The notes beneath the pieces are model-generated. The model made no database searches. It was not told the DNA's origin and saw nothing but the letters and a program-made list of their open reading frames with translations. Both the position numbers and the translations under genes were made by a program. A stretch of 39,567 nucleotides of DNA from Alphaproteobacteria bacterium (GTDB lineage: Bacteria > Pseudomonadota > Alphaproteobacteria > Caulobacterales > Caulobacteraceae): assembly GCA_018895795.1 (NCBI GenBank), contig JAHINZ010000243.1, positions 1 through 39,567 on the forward strand, written 5' to 3'. Positions 1 to 7,330 of this stretch are shown here, in pieces (within the stretch, counting starts at the first letter, position 1; every line of letters begins with the position of its first letter).

Positions 1-20
1 GAGATGTAAGGATGGCTCCC
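1..20 (-). repeat. Right end of cloverleaf repeat B, copy 1 (cut by window edge)
   Basis: The first 20 bases (gagatgtaagg followed by atggctccc) match the outer end of the complete copy at 39257-39404 and, on the other strand, the end of the copy at 34033-34184. The adjoining ctcc...ggag mini-hairpin is also shared. Only one end is inside the window; orientation is the same as the copy near 39257. Confidence 0.75.
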
Positions 21-47
21 TCCGGCGCGGAGTGGGGCGGCGCGCGA

Positions 48-168
48 TAAATCCTCCCCCTGAAGGGGGAGGGGTCGGCGAAGCCGACGGAGGGGGTAGG
101 GCTGCTGAGTCTCTGCGGTCTTCCCCCGCCGGCCTGACGGCCGCCTCCCCCTTCAGGGGGAGGACTTA
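48..168. repeat. GC palindromic repeat, family C copy 1
   Basis: Two arms (48-72 and 144-168) are inverted copies differing at one position; each arm is itself palindromic, built on ctccccctgaagggggag. The interior has further small hairpins (gtcggcgaagccgac; ggccgtcaggccggcg-like). Similar elements lie at 7174-7277, 20158-20260 and 31861-32026, always outside genes. This looks like a dispersed palindromic repeat, not a gene. Confidence 0.65.
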
Positions 169-733
169 CTGCGCGCTCTATCCTCTGCGTTCAGCGAATC
201 GACTGTAGCGAAATCAATGACTTACAATTTTCTCGCGCTCGCGTATCCCCGGCTCCAGAACCTGAGGGATACTGATCCCACCCAGAAGCAAGGGAAGGGA
301 CGTCGGCCGGCGACCTGATGGGCTTCTGGGGGTGGTCGAGCGGGTTGAGAGGGCGGGTGACGTAAACCCGCCTATCGGGGATTGGCCAAGGTCCCCGCCC
401 GTCCGAAGGCTCGCTCCGGGTCCTCCGGAATCGATGTGGCTTGCAGCCCCAGGGCTGGGTCCGTCGCGAGGAGGCAAGATCCGGGTGGGGCATAAGGCTG
501 AAAAGGCCTGCGCGCCCCGGCCAGAGGGATAACGATCACGCGGAGCGTCTGTCTTCGTCGAAACGGTACTTACAAACTCAATATTCCGGGCGAGGCCCGG
601 ACGCTCCGCGACCCTTCCCACACCTTCAGCGGGTTTCCGCGTGAAGCGGCGCAGCCGTGTCCTTGTCCGGACACGACGGATCACCTCGCCCCTTTGACCG
701 GCCGTTAAGCCGTGAACGCTAGGCTCCCCGCCC
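169..733. other. Gene-free leader upstream of shkA, dense in hairpins
   Basis: I see no credible protein gene here. Reading frames exist on both strands, but they are low-complexity, rich in Arg/Pro/Ser, and resemble no family. Many dyads are visible: 281-289 with 322-330; 352-358 with 366-372; 376-381 with 392-397; 444-448 with 453-457; 586-590 with 596-600; 657-662 with 669-674; and an 11-bp perfect pair 539-549 with 600-610. This density suggests a structured RNA or a long structured 5' leader. I could not match it to tmRNA, RNase P RNA, SRP RNA or 6S RNA by their conserved cores. Confidence 0.4.
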
Positions 734-2293
734 ATGAGCAGCCCCACCCGCCCCTCCGCCGGCGTCACGCCCGAGCAACTGGCCACCCTGAGCCATGAGT
801 TTCGCACGCCGCTGAACGGCGTGCTGGGCATGGCGCGGCTGCTGGAAGGCACCCGCCTGACCGCCGAGCAGCGGTCCTATGTCACCGCCCTGCGCGAAAG
901 CGGCGACCACCTGCTGTCGCTGGTCAATGACGTGCTGGACTTCGCGCGGCTGGGGGCCACGGCGATCGATCTGACCCTGGCGCCGGTCGATATCGAGGGC
1001 CTGCTGCGCCAGGTGGCCGAGCTGATGAGCCCCCGGGCCCACGAAAAGGGCGTCGAGATCGCCTGGGCCGTGTCGCCGGGCCTGCCGACCATCCTGGCCG
1101 ACGAGGGCCGTCTGCGGCAGGTGCTGCTGAACTATGCCGGCAACGCCATCAAGTTCACGACGGTCGGCGGCGTGCTGCTGACCGCCGCCGTGACCGGCGA
1201 AGGCCGGGTGCGCTTCTCGGTGGCCGACACCGGGCCGGGCGTCGCGCCGCAGGCCCGCGCCAAGATCTTCGAGGCCTTCGTCCAGACCGACGCCAGCCAC
1301 AGCACCCAGCTGGGCGGGGCGGGCCTGGGCCTGGCCATCGTCACCCGTCTGGCCCGCGCCATGAGCGGCGAGGTCGGGGTCGGCGGCGAGGTCGGCCAGG
1401 GCGCCGACTTCTGGTTCGAGGCCCCGTTCGAGACCGTCCCCACGCCGCGCCGCGACCTGCCGCTGGCCGGCTGTGTGGTGGCCGTGGCCTCGCCCAATCC
1501 CATCGTCCGGGTCGCCACCGCCCGCCAGATCGAGGCGGCGGGCGGCCGGGCCATCGTCGCCGCCGACACGGCCGCCGCCCTGGCGGCCGCCCCGCCCGCC
1601 GCCGTGCTGCTGATCGACGCCGCCCTGGCCGGACCGCGCGGCGCCCTCAGGCCCCCCGCCGATCGCCGCGCCGTGGTGCTGCTGACCCCCGAGCAACGCG
1701 GGCGCATCGACCGGCTGAAGAGCGCCGGGTTCAGCGGCTATCTGATCAAGCCCCTGCGCGCCGCCTCGATCGTCGCCCAGGTGCTGCAGGCCGGCGCCCA
1801 GACCGCCGCCACGCCCATCGCCGAGCGCCACGCCGAGGACGACCGCGTCGCCCCGGCCTCGGCGCCGGGCGTGCGGGTGCTGCTGGCCGAGGACAATCCG
1901 ATCAACGCCCTGCTGGCCCGCACCCTGCTGGAGCGCGAGGGCTGCAAGGTCGATCGCGTCGCCGGCGGCGACCAGGCCGTCGCGGCCCTGTCCAGCAACA
2001 GCTATGACCTGATCCTGATGGACCTGCGCATGCCGGGCCTGAACGGGGTCGACGCCACTCGCGAACTGCGCGCCCAGGGAATCACCGCCCCGATCGTGGC
2101 CCTGACCGCCGACGCCTTCGACGAGGACCGCCGCGCCTGTCTGGCGGCCGGCATGGACGACTTTCTGGTCAAACCCCTGACCCACGCGGCCCTGCGCGAC
2201 GTGCTGACCCGCTGGACCGGCCCCGCCACCCGCCCGGCCGCGCGCCCGGCCGGCTGGACGAAAGCCGCGACGCGCGCCAAGGTCGCCGGCTGA
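734..2293 (+). CDS. shkA: ShkA-type soluble hybrid histidine kinase
   Basis: Cytoplasmic hybrid sensor kinase of 519 residues with no membrane segment. Order: short N-terminus; dimerisation/phosphoacceptor helix with SHEFRTPLNG (His21); HATPase domain with N-box NYAGNAIKF (Asn137), DTGPG and GLGLAI; a degenerate receiver at about 244-350 without the N-terminal acidic pair; a linker containing Asp369-Asp370-Arg371; and an intact receiver at about 380-495 (AEDN, phosphoacceptor Asp430 in MDLRMPG, Lys480). In Caulobacter ShkA, the first receiver is a pseudo-receiver that binds c-di-GMP, a DDR linker holds the kinase closed, and the phosphate passes through ShpA to TacA to drive stalk genes. Length, domain order and the DDR position fit that protein closely. 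ampG follows after 31 bases. Confidence 0.9.
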   Translation: MSSPTRPSAGVTPEQLATLSHEFRTPLNGVLGMARLLEGTRLTAEQRSYVTALRESGDHLLSLVNDVLDFARLGATAIDLTLAPVDIEGLLRQVAELMSPRAHEKGVEIAWAVSPGLPTILADEGRLRQVLLNYAGNAIKFTTVGGVLLTAAVTGEGRVRFSVADTGPGVAPQARAKIFEAFVQTDASHSTQLGGAGLGLAIVTRLARAMSGEVGVGGEVGQGADFWFEAPFETVPTPRRDLPLAGCVVAVASPNPIVRVATARQIEAAGGRAIVAADTAAALAAAPPAAVLLIDAALAGPRGALRPPADRRAVVLLTPEQRGRIDRLKSAGFSGYLIKPLRAASIVAQVLQAGAQTAATPIAERHAEDDRVAPASAPGVRVLLAEDNPINALLARTLLEREGCKVDRVAGGDQAVAALSSNSYDLILMDLRMPGLNGVDATRELRAQGITAPIVALTADAFDEDRRACLAAGMDDFLVKPLTHAALRDVLTRWTGPATRPAARPAGWTKAATRAKVAG

Positions 2294-2324
2294 TACGGGG
2301 CGCTCCCCGTCACGGGGACGCCGC

Positions 2325-4019
2325 ATGACAGACCAGCCCGCCAACGCCCCGCAGAAGAAGACCCTTCTGCAGACCCTGGCCTTCTTCGGCGAGCGTCGCA
2401 GCCTGGTGATGCTGGGCCTGGGGTTCGCCTCGGGCCTGCCCTACATGCTGATCTTCGACACCCTGTCGCTGTGGCTGCGCGATGCGGGCCTGTCGCTGGC
2501 GGTGATCGGCTTCTTCAGCCTGGCGACCCTGTCGTTCTCGTTCAAGTTCCTGTGGGCGCCGCTGATCGACCGCAGCAAGATCCCGGTTCTGCACCGACTG
2601 GTCGGCCATCGCCGCGCCTGGATGCTGGCCTGCCAGGCCGTGATCATTCTGGGTCTGCTGGCCATATCGGGGGTCAATCCGGCGACGAACCTGCCGCTGA
2701 TGGCGGCCATCGCCGTGATCGTCGGCTTCGCCACCGCCACCCAGGACATCGTCATCGACGCCTGGCGCATCGAGGTGGTCGACACCGAGCGCCAGGGCCA
2801 GATGGCCGTCGCCGTGCAGTGGGGCTATCGCGGCGCCATGATCATGGCCGGGGCCGTGCCGCTGCTGCTGGCCGAGCGCTTCGGCTGGAACATCTCCTAT
2901 CTGGCCATGGCCGGCGCGATGGTCATCGGCGTGATCTCCACCCTGCTGGCCCCGCGCGAGCAGGCCCATGTCATCCGCCCGATCCATACCGACGGCGTCG
3001 TTCAGCCCAAGGCGCTGGAGATCGGCGAATGGCTGGTGCGCCTGACCATCCTGCTGGTCGGCGCCCTGCTGGTCGGCTCGGGCCTGTCGGGCGACGCGGG
3101 CCTGCTGTCCAAGTTCGTCGGCGGTGACGCCCTGGACGCGGCCTGGAAGGCCAAGCCCAACGGCGTCTGGCTGCAGCTGGCCGGCGTGATCGCGGGGCTG
3201 GGCGTGATCGTCGTCGCCGCCTGGCCCATTCCCAAGGTGAAGACCAAGCCCGGCGTCTATCTGTCGACCGCCCTGGGCTCGCCCCTGATGGAGTTCCTGA
3301 CCCGGTTTTCGGGCGTGGCCGGCCTGATCCTGGCGACCATCTGCGTCTATCGGGTGTCGGACTTCGTGCTCAACATCATGAACCCCTTCTATCGCGACAT
3401 GGGCTTTTCGCTGACCGAGATCGCCGAGATCCGCAAGGTGTTCGGCATCATCGCCTCGATGGGCGGGGTGTTTCTGGGCGGGGTCATCGTGGCGCGGTTT
3501 GGGCTGATGCGGGCCCTGATCGTCGGGGCCTTCGCCCAGCCGATCAGCAATCTGATGTTCGCCTGGCTGGCCATGAGCGGCCACAGCGTGCCGATGCTGT
3601 TCTGGGCGATCTGCATCGACAATGTGGCCGGCGGCGTCGCCGGCACCGCCCTGATCGCCTATATGTCCAGCCTGACCTCGGCCGGGTTCACGGCCACGCA
3701 ATATGCGCTGTTTTCATCGCTCTACGCCCTGCCCGGCAAGCTGATCGCCTCGCAGTCGGGGCGGATCGTCGAGGCGTCGGCGAAGGCGGCGGAGGTCGGC
3801 GGTCCGATCGGCGCGCTGAAGGGCCTGTTCACCCGCCTGCCGCCGGAAAGCTTCACCGCCGCCGGGGCCAAGCTGGGGGTCAGCGCCCCGGCCATGGCGG
3901 CCGGCTACACCGCCTTTTTCATCTACACGGCGCTGATCGGCGTGGTGGCGATCGTGCTGTCGTTCCTGGTCGCGGCGCGGCAGGGGGATATCGGCAAGGT
4001 CGAAGAGACGGCCACGTAG
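2325..4019 (+). CDS. ampG: AmpG-like muropeptide MFS permease
   Basis: Inner-membrane major facilitator of 564 residues. By family it imports GlcNAc-anhydromuropeptides for cell-wall recycling. The N-terminus shows the AmpG signature: GFASGLPYML near residue 31, a LSLWLRDAG loop, then FLWAPLIDR. An ATQDIVIDAWRIE stretch follows around residue 140, where the family carries a charged conserved loop. About 14 hydrophobic segments are visible, longer than the 12-helix core and typical of AmpG proteins. It begins 31 bases after shkA on the same strand, so cotranscription is possible but not shown. A strong inverted repeat follows the stop. Confidence 0.88.
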   Translation: MTDQPANAPQKKTLLQTLAFFGERRSLVMLGLGFASGLPYMLIFDTLSLWLRDAGLSLAVIGFFSLATLSFSFKFLWAPLIDRSKIPVLHRLVGHRRAWMLACQAVIILGLLAISGVNPATNLPLMAAIAVIVGFATATQDIVIDAWRIEVVDTERQGQMAVAVQWGYRGAMIMAGAVPLLLAERFGWNISYLAMAGAMVIGVISTLLAPREQAHVIRPIHTDGVVQPKALEIGEWLVRLTILLVGALLVGSGLSGDAGLLSKFVGGDALDAAWKAKPNGVWLQLAGVIAGLGVIVVAAWPIPKVKTKPGVYLSTALGSPLMEFLTRFSGVAGLILATICVYRVSDFVLNIMNPFYRDMGFSLTEIAEIRKVFGIIASMGGVFLGGVIVARFGLMRALIVGAFAQPISNLMFAWLAMSGHSVPMLFWAICIDNVAGGVAGTALIAYMSSLTSAGFTATQYALFSSLYALPGKLIASQSGRIVEASAKAAEVGGPIGALKGLFTRLPPESFTAAGAKLGVSAPAMAAGYTAFFIYTALIGVVAIVLSFLVAARQGDIGKVEETAT

Positions 4020-4032
4020 TCAACATCGCATC

Positions 4033-4086
4033 CAAATCTTGTCATCCCGGCCGTAGCGCAGAGGCTATCCGGGATGACAAGATTTG
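4033..4086. terminator. Perfect 18-bp inverted repeat between convergent genes
   Basis: Arms 4033-4050 and 4069-4086 are perfect inverted copies, with a smaller tagc/gcta pair inside the loop. Both ends carry AAATCTTG/CAAGATTT, so each strand ends the hairpin in a T-containing tract. Position between the stops of two convergent genes suggests a bidirectional terminator. The gtcatcccgg core also resembles dispersed palindromes common in alphaproteobacteria, so it may be a repeat doing a terminator's job. Confidence 0.7.
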
Positions 4087-4103
4087 TAGAACGTGAAGGG
4101 GCC

Positions 4104-4934
4104 TTAAACCCCCAGGCACACCACCTGGGCCACGCGCAGGTCGCGGCGCAGGCCGTCGGCGACGCGGCCATAGTTCTCGGTGGTGATCGCCTCGCCCATG
4201 GCGGTATCGGCGCCGTGGCGACGACGCGGGCCCAACAGGGTCTTCAGGGTCTCGGGGGCCGTGGTGTAGATGCGGCCCCGGCGGGGGCTTTCGGCCACGG
4301 TGACGCCGATCACCCGGCCGGCATTGTCGAGGGCCGGCGCGCCCGACAGGCCCGACAGGGTGCCCTTCAGATTGTCGGTGCGGCCCACCTCGGCCCAGAC
4401 CAGAACCGGTTCGGTGCGCGCGCCGCGACCGTGGACCACCAGGTTCTCGCGGCCCAGCAGGCGCGAGGCGGCCTCGCCGGGATGGCCCTGAGGGAAGCCG
4501 GGATGATAGGCGCGAGCCCCGCGCCGCAGCGGCTCGCTGAGGCCCAGCGGCACGGCCGGCGCCCCGCCCTCGGTGGTCAGGATGGCGGCGTCGGCGTTGG
4601 GATCGATGGTGATCTTGGCCGCCACGCCGCGGCCGTCGGCCACGACGATCGCGGCGGACTTACAGCCGTCGACCACGTGGCGGGCGGTCAGCCAGACGCC
4701 GTCATCGCCGACCGAAAAGGCCGTGCCCGAGCCCGGTTCGGGCTTGGAGGGCACCTGGACGACGATGGACGGATCAAACGGCGAGGCCGGTCCCAGCGGC
4801 AGGCCTTCCTCCCCCGGGATCGGCGGCGGCGGGGCGGGCGCGTCGGAGCGCTCCTGGCGGCCGACCGCGACGATCAGCAGGGCGCTGACGGCGGCGGCGT
4901 AGACGAGCCAGTCGGGAAGCTTGGGGAAATGCAC
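4104..4934 (-). CDS. Membrane-anchored trypsin-like serine protease
   Basis: S1-family (trypsin/DegP-like) protein of 276 residues. An N-terminal hydrophobic segment (residues about 8-24, LVYAAAVSALLIVAV) should act as signal anchor and place the protease in the periplasm. The triad is readable: His in TARHVVDG, Asp in NADAAIL, Ser in LSGLSGAPAL. No PDZ domain is present, unlike DegP. The C-terminal tail ends in a cysteine-containing VVCLGV. The substrate is unknown. It sits 25 bases downstream of a DUF350 membrane protein on the same strand, so the two may form a small operon. The next gene downstream is convergent ampG. Confidence 0.75.
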   Translation of the reverse strand: MHFPKLPDWLVYAAAVSALLIVAVGRQERSDAPAPPPPIPGEEGLPLGPASPFDPSIVVQVPSKPEPGSGTAFSVGDDGVWLTARHVVDGCKSAAIVVADGRGVAAKITIDPNADAAILTTEGGAPAVPLGLSEPLRRGARAYHPGFPQGHPGEAASRLLGRENLVVHGRGARTEPVLVWAEVGRTDNLKGTLSGLSGAPALDNAGRVIGVTVAESPRRGRIYTTAPETLKTLLGPRRRHGADTAMGEAITTENYGRVADGLRRDLRVAQVVCLGV

Positions 4935-4959
4935 GGGACCAGGCCCTCGTCCTTCCCGC

Positions 4960-5388
4960 TCAACCCGCCACGGCGGCGGCGAGGATCAGGGCGGTGGCCA
5001 GCTTGGCGCCGACCAGCAGGGCGGCGGCGGCGACCTCGCCCTCATGGATGCGCTCGGGCAGGCCTTGCAGCACCATGTCGGTGACGCGGAACACCAGCAA
5101 TTGCACGGCGATGGTGGCCGCGCCCCAGATGACGATCTCGATCACCGAGGTCGAGGCCATCAGCGACACCGCCAGCGGAATGGCCAGGCCCACCATCACC
5201 CCGCCCAGCGACAGGGCGGCGGCGGAATTGCCCTCGCGGATCAGCTTGATCTCGCGGTGCGGGGTCAGCATGGCGTACAGCGCCGTGCCGACGATCAGCA
5301 TCAGCATGGTGACGCCGGCATGCATCAGGGTGACGGGAAAGCCCGTGGCGAAGGCCTGGACTTCGGGTGACTGAAGCTGAGACGGCAT
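4960..5388 (-). CDS. DUF350 family membrane protein
   Basis: Small inner-membrane protein (142 residues from the chosen start) with four hydrophobic helices. The loop TPHREIKLIREGNSAAALSLGG is typical of DUF350: a charged segment followed by a small-residue helix carrying GNxAAAxxxxG. The function of the family is not established. The start MPSQLQ at 5388 is preferred over an upstream in-frame start at 5430 because the extra residues are unlike the family and an AAGG motif lies upstream of it. It is followed after 25 bases by the trypsin-like protease. Confidence 0.8.
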   Translation of the reverse strand: MPSQLQSPEVQAFATGFPVTLMHAGVTMLMLIVGTALYAMLTPHREIKLIREGNSAAALSLGGVMVGLAIPLAVSLMASTSVIEIVIWGAATIAVQLLVFRVTDMVLQGLPERIHEGEVAAAALLVGAKLATALILAAAVAG

Positions 5389-5482
5389 GAACGCAATGAC
5401 CCTTGGAACGGATGAGGTGATCACTATCACGGGTTTATGGGGGTGCGTAGTGGGGGCGCTTCACTGCGCGAACCCGCCCCCT

Positions 5483-5615
5483 ATCCGCTCTTCCCGGCGA
5501 AGGCCGGGACCCAGATCGAACCCCTAGGTGGGGACGGCCTGGCGATGCCGCAGGCGAATCATCCCCAGACGCTCAGGCTGAATCTGGGCCCCGGCTTTCG
5601 CCGGGGAGAACGGAT
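5483..5615. repeat. MITE-like imperfect inverted repeat
   Basis: Arms of 34 nt at 5483-5516 and 5582-5615 are inverted copies with four differences, all transitions that would leave G-U pairs in one RNA strand. The spacer is 65 nt. The element fills most of the 240-base gap between the DUF350 gene and the rlmN cluster. The core cccggcgaaggccggg-type hairpin suggests a dispersed palindromic repeat; no protein is encoded. Confidence 0.65.
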
Positions 5616-5628
5616 TGAATTGGAGGTC

Positions 5629-5880
5629 CTAAGTTAAACTCAGCGGCTTCTTGTCTTGTCGTCGATGGCGGCGCGCTACATGTCGCGCCCAGAACCAGCC
5701 CGCGACCGACGTCACAAGGCCCACGGGCGCCACCATGGCTAAGAAGAAAATCTCCGGATAGCTTTCCGATGGCAGCCCTTCGAGCGCCCACATCCAGTTC
5801 GTCAGCCCAAAGACCAGTCCAAGGGCGAGCATGACAACGCCCAAGCCCAGCGGACCAAACTGGACGAGCCGCCGCCTCAC
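5629..5880 (-). CDS. Small two-helix membrane protein coupled to rlmN
   Basis: Unrecognised protein of 83 residues with two hydrophobic helices (about residues 8-32 and 45-67) and Arg/Lys-rich ends (MRRRL at the start, ARRHRRQDKK near the end), so both termini are probably cytoplasmic. It begins with GTG in a GTGA overlap with the rlmN stop, a classic arrangement for translational coupling. That overlap supports it as a real gene despite its size. Base composition is lower in GC than its neighbours. I cannot assign a function. Confidence 0.65.
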   Translation of the reverse strand: MRRRLVQFGPLGLGVVMLALGLVFGLTNWMWALEGLPSESYPEIFFLAMVAPVGLVTSVAGWFWARHVARRHRRQDKKPLSLT

Positions 5881-7091
5881 GCCCCCTCGTCGTCCTCATC
5901 ATCCAGCACGCCCGCCATGGCCGCCATCGACAGCTGACGCAGCGCCGAGGCGCGGACCTTCTCGCTTTCGCTCTTCAGCTGGCCGCAGGCGGCGAGGATG
6001 TCGCGGCCCCGGGGCGTGCGGATCGGCGAGGAATAGCCGGCCTTGTTGAGGATCGCGCCGAAGGCCTCGATGGTCGCCCAGTCGGAGCACTGATAGTCGC
6101 TGCCCGGCCAGGGATTGAACGGGATCAGATTGACCTTGGCCGGAAGGCCCTTGATCAGCTTGACCAGGGCGCGGGCCTCATCGGGGCTGTCATTGATCCC
6201 CTTGAGCATCACGTATTCGAAGGTCACCCGGCGGGCGTTGCTGAGGCCGGGATAGGCGCGGACGCCCGCCATCAGCTGGTCCAGCGGATATTTCTTGTTC
6301 AGCGGCACCAGCACGTCGCGCAGGGCGTCGTTCGTGGCGTGCAGGCTGATGGCCAGCATGGCCTGGGTCTTCTCGCCCAAAGCCTGCAGCTGCGGCACGA
6401 CGCCCGAGGTCGAGACGGTGATGCGGCGCCGCGAGATGGCGATGCCCTCGTTGTCGCTGATGATCTCGATGGCGTCGGCCACCGCGCCCATGTTGTAGAG
6501 CGGCTCGCCCATGCCCATGAACACGATGTTGCTCAGCAGGCGCTCGTCCTTGTCGGACGGCCATTCGAGCAGGTCGTCCTTGGCCACCTGCACCTGGGCG
6601 ACGATCTCGGCGGCGGTCAGGTTGCGCACCAGGGCCTGGGTGCCGGTGTGGCAGAAGCTGCAGTTCAAGGTGCAGCCCACCTGGCTTGAAACACACAGGG
6701 CGCCGGCCCGGCCGACCGACGGGATATAGACCGCCTCGACCTCGATGCCGGGGGCCATGCGGATCAGCCACTTGCGGGTGCCGTCCTTGGAGACCTGGCG
6801 CTCGACGATTTCCGGCCGCGCGATCGAGAACACCTCGGCCAGACGGGCGCGGGTTTCCTTGGCCACATCGGTCATCATGGCGAAATCGGTGACGCCGCGA
6901 TGGTGGATCCAGCGAAACACCTGGGTGGCCCGCATCTTGGCCTTGCCGTGCTCGGCCACGCCCGACTCGGTCAGGGCGGCGATCATCTGCGGCCGGGTCA
7001 GACCCGACAGATTGATCAACGGCTTGGGGGCCTCTTTGGAAGAGGGAGGCGCGGCGCCGGAGACGCGCGACAGATCAAGGGTGACGCTCAA
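5877..7091 (-). CDS. rlmN: 23S rRNA/tRNA adenine C2-methyltransferase RlmN
   Basis: Radical-SAM enzyme that methylates C2 of A2503 in 23S rRNA and A37 of some tRNAs. With the TTG start at 7091 it has 404 residues. The cluster motif CTLNCSFC supplies Cys140, Cys144 and Cys147. The methyl-carrying and resolving cysteines are Cys369 (LAACGQ) and Cys133 (ALCVSSQ). GMGEPLYN for SAM binding is also present. I chose TTG at 7091 (reading MSVTLDL) over an in-frame ATG at 7160 because the extra 23 residues are low-complexity and fall in a repeat-rich gap. The acidic tail LDDEDDEGA is unusual. The stop overlaps the next gene by four bases. Confidence 0.95.
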   Translation of the reverse strand: MSVTLDLSRVSGAAPPSSKEAPKPLINLSGLTRPQMIAALTESGVAEHGKAKMRATQVFRWIHHRGVTDFAMMTDVAKETRARLAEVFSIARPEIVERQVSKDGTRKWLIRMAPGIEVEAVYIPSVGRAGALCVSSQVGCTLNCSFCHTGTQALVRNLTAAEIVAQVQVAKDDLLEWPSDKDERLLSNIVFMGMGEPLYNMGAVADAIEIISDNEGIAISRRRITVSTSGVVPQLQALGEKTQAMLAISLHATNDALRDVLVPLNKKYPLDQLMAGVRAYPGLSNARRVTFEYVMLKGINDSPDEARALVKLIKGLPAKVNLIPFNPWPGSDYQCSDWATIEAFGAILNKAGYSSPIRTPRGRDILAACGQLKSESEKVRASALRQLSMAAMAGVLDDEDDEGA

Positions 7092-7173
7092 GGGGCGGTC
7101 CGGGGGCGGGGATTTATGGGATCGGAGGCGGGATATAGCACTGGACGGGGGTTTTTCCAAAGATGCCCGTCGA

Positions 7174-7277
7174 CTCGCCCCCTCCGCGCCTTCGGCGCTC
7201 CTCCCCCGGAGGGGGAAGATGACCTCGTCTTCCCCCTCCGGGGGAGGACGGCTGCGTAGCAGCCAGGAGGGGGCAAG
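7174..7277. repeat. GC palindromic repeat, family C copy 2
   Basis: Outer arms 7174-7185 and 7266-7277 (cgccccctcc / ggagggggc) enclose a perfect 20-bp inverted pair at 7200-7219 and 7228-7247. The same outline recurs at 20158-20260. It lies between the divergent rlmN and ubiH-like genes. Its right arm supplies an AGGAGG just before a GTG codon at 7277, in frame with the next gene. Confidence 0.75.
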
Positions 7278-7330
7278 TGGTCGCTACACTTCCTCTAGAC
7301 ACCCCCACCCCGCAGGCCCATATCCGCCTC

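Noticed and set aside
244..610. tmRNA or RNase P RNA in the hairpin-rich leader
   Set aside because: No alanine-tag coding sequence, no T-arm and no GAGGAAAGTCC core on either strand.
214..852. A 212-codon open frame on the minus strand overlapping the start of shkA
   Set aside because: Translation is low-complexity Arg/Pro/Ser with no family resemblance, and the region is dominated by hairpins; it overlaps a well-supported gene.
719..2344. Long Gly/Gln/Ala-rich open frames antisense to shkA, ampG, glmS, argG, kup and rsmB
   Set aside because: They mirror GC-rich codon bias of the real genes, have repetitive His/Gln/Gly composition and no recognisable domain.
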